Source: Chitinophagaceae bacterium
GTDB taxonomy: Bacteria > Bacteroidota > Bacteroidia > Chitinophagales > Chitinophagaceae
Assembly: GCA_016786525.1 (NCBI GenBank)
Contig: JAEUVW010000179.1
Location: forward strand, 1-12,139
DNA length: 12,139 nucleotides
Direction: 5' to 3'
Below the pieces are notes generated by a model, which was not told where the DNA came from, did no database searches, and saw only the letters and a list, made by a program, of their open reading frames with translations. Numbering within the stretch: position 1 is the first letter of the stretch; each line of letters starts with the position of its first letter. This document shows positions 6,180 to 12,139 of the stretch, piece by piece. The position numbers and the translations under genes were made by a program.

Positions 6180-8036
6180 ATGAAAGGGAAGATCAATTCG
6201 GAAATCATTGCGCTGATGATCATTGTGGGCAGCCTGTTCTATGTCTTCCTGGGCAAAGAAAGGGGCAACTACTACGGCGATGCGATGGGCTATTACAATT
6301 ACCTGCCCTCCGCCCTCATCTACGGCACCTTCAAAGAACCGCAGGAGCTCCCTGCGGGAACAGAGGTTTCCTTTGGCAGGAACAAAGTGCGCGACTACCT
6401 GTCGCGGATCATGGTCACACCGACAGGGTACCTGATGAACCAGTACACTTACGGTATCGCCCTGATGGAGCTACCCTTCTTCCTGGCAGCGCATGCCTAT
6501 GAAAAAATACGTGGGCTCCCGGCAGACGGCTTTGACGACATTTATAACTTTTCGATCCAGGTTTCCACCCTGTTCTATGCCGTACTGGGCCTGTATATTC
6601 TCTTCCTGTGCCTGAAGCGCTTCTTTGACAAGACATCTGCTTTACTGGGCCTCTGTATCATCGCCCTGGGGACCAACTACCTGTGGTTTGCCACTTTGCA
6701 GGCCGGGATGGCGCATATCAACATTTTCTTCCTGGTATCCTCATTGCTGTATTTTACCCTGCGCGCGCATGAATCGCCGCGTTTCCGCTATTTCCTGCTG
6801 GCGGCCCTGAGCCTGGGTATGATCGCCCTGATCCGCCCTACAGACTTGCTGTTCCTCTCTGTGCCCCTGCTGTACAATGTGTACAATTGGGATACGTTCA
6901 AGGCCAAGCTCCGTTTTCTCAACGCACACAAAGGCAAGATCCTGCTGGCAGCATTGCTGTCCGTACCCCTTATCATTCCGCAACTCCTGTACTGGAAAAC
7001 CCTGACGGGCCATTACCTGTTTTACAGTTACGGAGCAAACCAGGGCTTCAACTGGAAGCATCCGCGTATCTACGAGGGGCTTTTTTCCTACAAAAACGGC
7101 TGGCTGGTGTACTGCCCGGTAATGATCCTTTCCATCACCGGCCTCTTTTTTGTCAAAAAATTAAAACCGTTTTTCCTGATCATCATCTGCTCGCTGCCGG
7201 TATTCATCTACGTGATCTATGCCTGGTATTGCTACAATTACATCAACGGGCTGGGATCCAGGCCGATGATCAACATTACTCCCCTGCTGGCCTTTCCGCT
7301 GGTGGCGCTCGTTTCTTTTATCCTCAGGCAAAACAAGGTGGTCATCTTCAGCTTTACCCTGGTCACTGTATTTCTTTCCGCTATTTCTGTTTCCTATTGC
7401 CTGCAGCAGGAGAAAGGCATTCTCTGGAGTGAGAATTCGACAAAGACGTTTAACCTGAATATGTTGTTCCGGTACACGATGCATTACGAAGATATCGTGA
7501 CCTACGACAACGAGATCGTTCAGCCGGATCAAAGCAAACTGAGCTTGCTCCGTACGCTGGCGGTACAGGATTTCGAACAGTTTGACAATCCCAATGTGAT
7601 CTATGACACGTTTAACCGCTCTAAATTTTACCACTTACAGCATGGCGACGAGTACCCTGAAGGAGCGCTAAATGTGACCTATGACGCCGAGAGCTTCAAA
7701 GGAGGCAAATGGCTGAAGCTCAGCGGCAGGTTCAATGCCCCGGAGTACAGCGGTTTTTATGACAATCACCTTATAGTACTGGAGATCAAAAGCGATACCG
7801 GCCTGTATTACTGGAAAGGCACCGTGATCAACAATAAGATCGGCCTGGCAGAGCAGCCCCTGCCGCCCGGCGGTTTTACACTGTTCGATGTGCGCCTGCA
7901 TACCTGGGGTACCGTTTATTTCTTTGCCCCCCTGCCCGCGCAGATCAAAGACGGGGATGTGATTCATGCCCATATCTGGGCCCTGGGCAGAAGGGACCTG
8001 CTGATCGATGACTTTAAAATTGAGCTCTACCGGTAA
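6180..8036 (+). CDS. Polytopic GT-C-like membrane glycosyltransferase
   Basis: This 618-residue protein has about ten hydrophobic segments: near residues 9-24, 91-107, 126-146, 152-168, 174-193, 203-232 (perhaps two), 253-272, 305-325, 329-350, 365-382 and 387-407. The first loop contains GDAMGYYNYLPSALIYG, whose acidic residue (Asp34) sits where GT-C fold transferases place the catalytic Asp after the first helix. YWKTLTGHYLFYSYGANQGF and the LFSYKNGWLVYCPVM segment resemble GT39/ArnT-like proteins of Bacteroidota. Residues 410-618 form a soluble, beta-rich C-terminal domain that looks like a carbohydrate-binding-type sandwich. It probably transfers a sugar from a lipid-linked donor on the outer face of the inner membrane, but donor and acceptor are unknown. 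The gene starts 8 nt after the murA stop, which hints at co-transcription. Confidence 0.6.
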   Translation: MKGKINSEIIALMIIVGSLFYVFLGKERGNYYGDAMGYYNYLPSALIYGTFKEPQELPAGTEVSFGRNKVRDYLSRIMVTPTGYLMNQYTYGIALMELPFFLAAHAYEKIRGLPADGFDDIYNFSIQVSTLFYAVLGLYILFLCLKRFFDKTSALLGLCIIALGTNYLWFATLQAGMAHINIFFLVSSLLYFTLRAHESPRFRYFLLAALSLGMIALIRPTDLLFLSVPLLYNVYNWDTFKAKLRFLNAHKGKILLAALLSVPLIIPQLLYWKTLTGHYLFYSYGANQGFNWKHPRIYEGLFSYKNGWLVYCPVMILSITGLFFVKKLKPFFLIIICSLPVFIYVIYAWYCYNYINGLGSRPMINITPLLAFPLVALVSFILRQNKVVIFSFTLVTVFLSAISVSYCLQQEKGILWSENSTKTFNLNMLFRYTMHYEDIVTYDNEIVQPDQSKLSLLRTLAVQDFEQFDNPNVIYDTFNRSKFYHLQHGDEYPEGALNVTYDAESFKGGKWLKLSGRFNAPEYSGFYDNHLIVLEIKSDTGLYYWKGTVINNKIGLAEQPLPPGGFTLFDVRLHTWGTVYFFAPLPAQIKDGDVIHAHIWALGRRDLLIDDFKIELYR

Positions 8037-8075
8037 AAGCAGCAGACCATCCTGCTATTTTTAAGCCCGATTACT

Positions 8076-8083
8076 TACATTTG
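8076..8083 (+). promoter_or_regulatory. Candidate -7 box directly before the BatA-domain gene
   Basis: TACATTTG matches TAnnTTTG exactly and ends 4 nt before the GTG start at 8088, in the 51-nt gap after the membrane protein gene. The predicted transcription start (about 6-7 nt downstream) would fall on the start codon, giving a leaderless message. No clear TTTG -33 box is seen. Confidence 0.35.
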
Positions 8084-8087
8084 GACT

Positions 8088-10118
8088 GTGCAGTTTACAT
8101 TCCCTATTTTCCTGGTGGCCGGGCTTAGCCTGCTCATTCCCCTGCTCATACACCTGTTCAATCTCCGCAGGTACAAAACCGTTTTTTTTCCACATACGCG
8201 TTTCCTGAAAAACCTGCAGCTGCATTCCCGCAAGCAATCGCAGGTGCGGTATAAATGGCTGATGGCTGCGCGCATGCTTTTCCTGGCTTTGCTGGTCCTT
8301 GCGTTTGCCCAGCCGTTTTTTAAAAACAACAACAATGCTGCGGCAAACACCACTCTTGTAGCCGTATACATCGACAACTCCCCCAGCATGTCCCTGCGCA
8401 ACGGGCAACGCAGCCTGCTGGACATCGCAAAAGAAAATGCCCTGCACCTGCTGCAGTACGGGAATGGCAAATTTCTTGTGCTCAGCAATGACAAACCTTA
8501 CAGCTACCTCCCGGTCAACCGGACGCAGGCAGAACAGGCTATCCGGGCTATAAGCCTCTCCTCCGTGTCCAAAACCAGTACCCAGGTGCTCGGCGAACTC
8601 CAGGGTATGAGCCAGGGCGAAAAAACTGATTTTTACTATTTATCGGATTTCCAGCAGCATGCTTTTGCTTCCGCACCACAGCAGGCGCAGCTGAAAGACA
8701 TACAGTTCAACGGGGTAAAGATCAGCGGCAACAAAGTACAGAATGTCTACATTGATACCGCTTATTTCGAAACCCCGGTGCTCCAAAGCAACCAGGGCAA
8801 CAAGCTGGTGGTCCGCACCCGTTATTTTGGCGAAGCACCCGAAAACAGCAGTGTCTTGCAATTGAGCGTGGATGGCGTGGTCAAAAGTGCCGCATCTCCT
8901 GTTTTTACAGAAACCAAAGAGCATTACGACACGCTTTCTTTCCAGGTAAACGGGAATGGCTGGCAGAAATTACAGCTTACCCTGAATGACCCGGGTGTGC
9001 ATTTCGACGATACCTTTATCATTGCAGCCCGCAGCAGCCCGGAACTGAGTGTGTTGCTGCTCAACGAGTCTGCGCCCAATGTTTTTCTCCAGGCTGCACT
9101 CCGCTCCTATGCAGGCTTCAAAGTCACGGAGACCGGCACCGGTTCCGTACCGGAGGATATCAGCTCCTATAACCTGATCCTGCTCAACGGCCTGACCAGC
9201 CTGGATGAGGGCCTGGCGGCAAAATTGCAGCAAAGCCTGCTCCGCGGTCAGAATGTAGGCATCTTTCCCGGGCAGCAGGTCCGGGCCGAAGCGATGAATG
9301 CCGGCTTGCAACAACTGGCCGATATTCGCATCAGCGGTTGGGATACCAGCGCTCAAACGGTGGCCGGTGTGCAGAGCGGGAGCCGCCTGATCAGGGATAT
9401 GTTTGAGCATGTGCCTGAAAATGTACAATTGCCTTTTGCCCGCAACCACTACATCCTGAAAGCCGGCCTGAGCGCCGGGCAACAATCCGTTTTCAGTTTC
9501 CGCAACGGCGACCCCTTCTTTGCGCTGTACAGCAGCGGGAAAGGGCAACTGTACCTTTGTGCCACCCCTATCGATCCCTCAAATGGCAATTTCCAGTCAA
9601 GTTATTTCTTCGTGCCTTTCCTGTACCAGATGGCCAGCCTTGCCCAGGGCAATACGATCTTTGCGATCACAGCCGGGCAGAAAGAGCCCCTGTTTGTGAA
9701 CCGGGCCGGGGGGAACGAACAAAACCTGCTCCATCTCCGCAAGGCCAATACGGATGTTATCCCCCCCCAAAGGGCCGAAGGCATGGGCGTGCTGTTGTTT
9801 GCCGGACAGATGGCCCGTGAAGCGGGATTCTATACCGCCGCCGGTACAGGCCAGGGAGACAGTACGGTCATAGCCGTAAACCTGGACCGGAAAGAAAGCG
9901 AGCTGGCAAGCTGGAGCCTGGCACAATTGCAGCAAAACTGGCGCGGCAAAGACATAAAATGGCAGGCCGCCGATGCGGAAAATAAAGCCCTGACGGCAAA
10001 GCAGCAATCTACTTTCCCGCTGTGGAAACTTTGTACTATTTTAGCGGTCTTAATGCTGGGCTGGGAAACCTGGTTACTCAGCAGGAACCTGATACAAAAA
10101 AGCACAATTACAACTTAA
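8088..10118 (+). CDS. BatA-domain / vWA-like membrane protein
   Basis: The 676 residues open with the BatA N-terminal double-membrane-segment domain: a helix at about residues 6-23, then the diagnostic HLFNLRRYKTVFFPHTRFLK, and a second helix at about 59-76. A vWA-like domain follows, with a MIDAS-type DNSPSMS at residues 96-102. The long middle region (about 200-630) is probably periplasmic, with a final membrane helix near 646-666. The GTG start at 8088 gives the standard MQFTFPIFLVAGLSLLIPLL N-terminus; no in-frame ATG/GTG/TTG offers a better start between the upstream stop (8034-8036) and here. Such proteins are abundant in Bacteroidota and their precise role is unknown; metal-dependent protein binding at the inner membrane is likely. 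It is a stand-alone relative of Bat-operon BatA rather than a clear orthologue. The dihydroorotase-like gene follows after 11 nt. Confidence 0.85.
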   Translation: MQFTFPIFLVAGLSLLIPLLIHLFNLRRYKTVFFPHTRFLKNLQLHSRKQSQVRYKWLMAARMLFLALLVLAFAQPFFKNNNNAAANTTLVAVYIDNSPSMSLRNGQRSLLDIAKENALHLLQYGNGKFLVLSNDKPYSYLPVNRTQAEQAIRAISLSSVSKTSTQVLGELQGMSQGEKTDFYYLSDFQQHAFASAPQQAQLKDIQFNGVKISGNKVQNVYIDTAYFETPVLQSNQGNKLVVRTRYFGEAPENSSVLQLSVDGVVKSAASPVFTETKEHYDTLSFQVNGNGWQKLQLTLNDPGVHFDDTFIIAARSSPELSVLLLNESAPNVFLQAALRSYAGFKVTETGTGSVPEDISSYNLILLNGLTSLDEGLAAKLQQSLLRGQNVGIFPGQQVRAEAMNAGLQQLADIRISGWDTSAQTVAGVQSGSRLIRDMFEHVPENVQLPFARNHYILKAGLSAGQQSVFSFRNGDPFFALYSSGKGQLYLCATPIDPSNGNFQSSYFFVPFLYQMASLAQGNTIFAITAGQKEPLFVNRAGGNEQNLLHLRKANTDVIPPQRAEGMGVLLFAGQMAREAGFYTAAGTGQGDSTVIAVNLDRKESELASWSLAQLQQNWRGKDIKWQAADAENKALTAKQQSTFPLWKLCTILAVLMLGWETWLLSRNLIQKSTITT

Positions 10119-10129
10119 TTTTCTTTTCT

Positions 10130-11392
10130 ATGACAATATGGATACGCGGAGCAAAAATGATTGACGCATCATCGCCTCATCATTTGAAAACCGTCGATAT
10201 TTTTATTGACAATGGAGTGATTCATTCAATAGGCGACAAATTGGACAAACCTGATGCAGACCAGGTGATAGCGGCAGAAGGGCTGCAGGTCAGCCCGGGC
10301 TGGACCGATATCTTTGCCGACTATTGCGAACCCGGATTCGAACATAAGGAAACAATCGCCACAGGACTGAAAGCGGCCGCAGCCGGAGGGTTCACCAAAG
10401 TGTTTGCGGCACCGAACACCTATCCTGCCGTGAGCACCAAATCGGTGGTGCAATACCTGATCCGGCAGGCTGAAGGCAAGGCCGTATCGCTGTACCCTAT
10501 CGGCTCGGTTTCGGCCCACTTAGAAGGCAAAGCGCTGGCAGAAATGCTGGATATGCAGGCGCATGGCGCCATAGCCTTCAGCGACGGATGGAAGCCGGTA
10601 CAAAACGCCAACCTGATGCTGAAAGCACTGGAGTATGTCAAAGCCTTTGACGGGGTGCTCCTGCAGATCCCGTCAGACAGCTCTTTGTCGGCCGGCGGCC
10701 TGATGCATGAAGGCACGGAAAGCACCCGCCTGGGTATGCCCGGCATCCCTGCGCTGGCAGAGACCATACACTTGTACCGGGACATTGAACTCTTGCGCTA
10801 CACAGGCTCCAGGCTGCATGTGACAGGCGTATCAGCGGCAACATCCGTAGCCATGATCCGGCAGGCAAAAGCGGAAGGCCTGAACATCAGCTGTTCGGTC
10901 ACCCCTTACCACCTGGCACTCAACGATACCATACTGGGCAATTATGATGCCGCTTATAAAGTAAACCCGCCTATCCGCAGCGAAGCCGACAGGCTTGCCC
11001 TGATAGAAGGTATTAAAGACGGTACAATTGATTGTATCTGCTCTCATCATCATCCACAGGACTGGGATGCCAAAACCAAAGAGTTTGAATATGCTGCAGA
11101 CGGCATGAATATACAGGAGCATGCTTTTGCCATCGCTTTCGAAGCACTGAAAGATCATGTGCCCCTGGAGCGGATCGTGGCAGCTTTCAGCAGCAATCCT
11201 GCAGGTATATTTGGCCTCGGCAAAGAGATTAAAGCTGGAGCGGCAGCGGATCTGACCCTTTTCGCTACCGGCGGCCATTTCCCGGCAGGCACTCTGAAAT
11301 CCAAATCCCGCAACAATCCTTTTTCAGACAAGACCTTCAGCAGCGCTGTCATAGGCATTGTGCACAATAACCAGGTAATTTTAAACCAATAA
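10130..11392 (+). CDS. Dihydroorotase-like protein (PyrC' type), catalytic residues replaced
   Basis: This 420-residue protein has the amidohydrolase/dihydroorotase fold by sequence: AAAAGGFTKVFAAPNT, IAFSDGWKPVQNANLML, EGTESTRLGMPGIPALAETI, YKVNPPIRSEADRLALIEGI and a C-terminal GAAADLTLF. Dihydroorotase forms dihydroorotate in pyrimidine synthesis. The metal-site signature DPHxHxR is, however, DIFADYC at residues 60-66, so both His and the Arg are gone. The usual TDHAPH is SHHHPQ (305-310), removing the key Asp, and VTPHHL is VTPYHL (257-262). The protein is therefore probably not a working dihydroorotase of the usual kind. Inactive PyrC' proteins that support aspartate transcarbamoylase assembly are known in Pseudomonas, and similar degenerate forms are commonly annotated dihydroorotase in Bacteroidota. 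The frame is open back to 10022, but the ATG at 10130 gives the family N-terminus and avoids a 97-nt overlap. Confidence 0.85.
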   Translation: MTIWIRGAKMIDASSPHHLKTVDIFIDNGVIHSIGDKLDKPDADQVIAAEGLQVSPGWTDIFADYCEPGFEHKETIATGLKAAAAGGFTKVFAAPNTYPAVSTKSVVQYLIRQAEGKAVSLYPIGSVSAHLEGKALAEMLDMQAHGAIAFSDGWKPVQNANLMLKALEYVKAFDGVLLQIPSDSSLSAGGLMHEGTESTRLGMPGIPALAETIHLYRDIELLRYTGSRLHVTGVSAATSVAMIRQAKAEGLNISCSVTPYHLALNDTILGNYDAAYKVNPPIRSEADRLALIEGIKDGTIDCICSHHHPQDWDAKTKEFEYAADGMNIQEHAFAIAFEALKDHVPLERIVAAFSSNPAGIFGLGKEIKAGAAADLTLFATGGHFPAGTLKSKSRNNPFSDKTFSSAVIGIVHNNQVILNQ

Positions 11393-11404
11393 AAAACCAA
11401 TAAT

Positions 11405-11983
11405 ATGTCCGAAATATTTGAGTCTACTCCACTGGCACAGCCGGCAGCGCCAGAAAACAAATTTGCGATCCCGGTGCGCTACGGGCTGATGGTCGGTTTC
11501 ATTTCGATGTTCCTGACCACCATCACCTTCCTGTATATCCTGAAATGGAACTTCTGGGCATTCAGCGCTTTCGGCTTCTTTATGTTCGTCATCCCCGTGA
11601 TCTTTTATTTCATCACAGCAAGGCGTCAGCGGTTGGCCTTTGGCGGCGTCATTCAGTTGAAAGATGCGTTCCAGGCCGTATTTATCGTGATCATCATTTC
11701 CCAGCTCATCAGCACGGTGTACGGGCTCATCTATACCCGGTATATAGACCCTGAATGTTTTGTGCGGATGAAGGAGCAAATGCTGGCTGCATTTGAAAAA
11801 ATGGGTTCTATGCCACAGCAAAGCATCGACGAACAGATGGACCGTATGGACCAGACCATAGCGGATAGCACCAAGACTTCTGTGCTCCTGTTCAGCCTGG
11901 CCAAATCAATCGTTCTACATAGTATTTTCGGGTTTATTGCCGCATTGGTGTCCAGCAGGAAAAAACCAATCGTTCAACCTTAG
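11405..11983 (+). CDS. DUF4199 domain-containing membrane protein
   Basis: This 192-residue integral membrane protein has four predicted helices at about residues 27-46, 50-71, 90-111 and 163-184. The segments YGLMVGFISMFLTTITFLY, FYFITARRQRLAFGGVIQLK and DAFQAVFIVIIISQLISTVY and the C-terminal LHSIFGFIAALVSSRKK agree with DUF4199, a family of Bacteroidota inner-membrane proteins with no known function. The loop between helices 3 and 4 is Met/Gln/Asp-rich (EQMLAAFEKMGSMPQQSIDE). The start follows the dihydroorotase-like stop by 12 nt and the glycosyltransferase gene begins 21 nt after the stop, so the three are probably co-transcribed. Confidence 0.85.
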   Translation: MSEIFESTPLAQPAAPENKFAIPVRYGLMVGFISMFLTTITFLYILKWNFWAFSAFGFFMFVIPVIFYFITARRQRLAFGGVIQLKDAFQAVFIVIIISQLISTVYGLIYTRYIDPECFVRMKEQMLAAFEKMGSMPQQSIDEQMDRMDQTIADSTKTSVLLFSLAKSIVLHSIFGFIAALVSSRKKPIVQP

Positions 11984-12004
11984 TCTTTTTAGCTTTATAC
12001 CTTT

Positions 12005-12139
12005 ATGTCACCTGATATTTCCATAATTGTCCCGCTGTATAACGAAGACGAATCCTTACCGGAGCTGGTCTCCTGGATCGACAAGGTCTGCCGTGAGCAT
12101 CATTACCGTTACGAAGTCATCATGGTCGACGACGGCAGT
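12005..12139 (+). CDS. Family 2 glycosyltransferase (3' end outside window)
   Basis: Only the first 45 codons are in the window. They begin MSPDISIIVPLYNEDESLPE and run to EVIMVDDGS. IIVPLYNE and the VDDGS motif are the nucleotide-sugar-binding start of the GT-A fold in GT2 enzymes, most like the DPM1/GtrB group that builds polyprenyl-phosphate sugars. The substrate cannot be told from this fragment. A polyprenyl-phosphate sugar synthase would be a natural donor source for a GT-C enzyme such as the one encoded at 6180-8036, but that link is speculative. The ATG at 12005 fits the family N-terminus; a TACCTTTA box overlaps it and is probably chance. Confidence 0.9.
   Translation, partial: MSPDISIIVPLYNEDESLPELVSWIDKVCREHHYRYEVIMVDDGS

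Noticed and set aside
10022..10129. N-terminal extension of the dihydroorotase-like frame
   Set aside because: It would overlap the BatA-domain gene by 97 nt and has no family similarity; the ATG at 10130 gives the normal N-terminus.
11998..12005. TACCTTTA as a promoter for the GT2 gene
   Set aside because: It overlaps the start codon, so transcription would begin inside the gene; the last base also departs from the consensus.
1..12139. CRISPR array, tRNA/rRNA, phage or defence genes
   Set aside because: No regularly spaced direct repeats, cloverleaf or rRNA-like sequence, integrase, transposase or nuclease motifs were seen.

Overview
The window looks like a chromosomal segment from a member of the Bacteroidota, most likely a Chitinophagaceae-type organism. 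The evidence is the combination of families that are typical of, or restricted to, that phylum (BatC/BatA aerotolerance-type proteins, GWxTD, DUF4290, DUF4199). It is supported by the lack of Shine-Dalgarno sequences before starts and by several TAnnTTTG-type -7 boxes. The taxonomic call is an inference; there is no rRNA or marker phylogeny here.

Layout. At 1-705 is the 3' end of a secreted TPR protein of the BatC type, cut by the window edge. It converges, with a 3-nt gap, on a minus-strand WbqC-family gene (709-1341). Everything after that is on the plus strand. A GWxTD-domain protein (1389-2891) and diaminopimelate epimerase dapF (2900-3673) are 8 nt apart and probably co-transcribed. A 454-nt non-coding gap (3674-4127) follows. 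It holds a pair of inverted REP-like palindromes, a 35-nt nested AT-rich palindrome and a good candidate promoter. Next come DUF4290 (4128-4829), murA (4864-6171) and a large polytopic GT-C-like membrane protein (6180-8036), closely spaced. The last block is a BatA-domain/vWA membrane protein (8088-10118), a dihydroorotase-like protein that has lost its metal-binding and catalytic residues (10130-11392), a small DUF4199 membrane protein (11405-11983) and the start of a family 2 glycosyltransferase (12005 to the edge).

Functionally this is mostly envelope-related housekeeping. dapF supplies meso-diaminopimelate, murA makes the first committed peptidoglycan precursor, and WbqC, the GT-C-like protein and GT2 point to surface-glycan work. 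The MurA active site has Asp in place of the usual Cys, which predicts intrinsic fosfomycin insensitivity.

I see no tRNA, rRNA, CRISPR array, prophage, insertion sequence or obvious new defence system. The parts most worth a second look are the intergenic palindromes and the degenerate dihydroorotase inside its four-gene neighbourhood.
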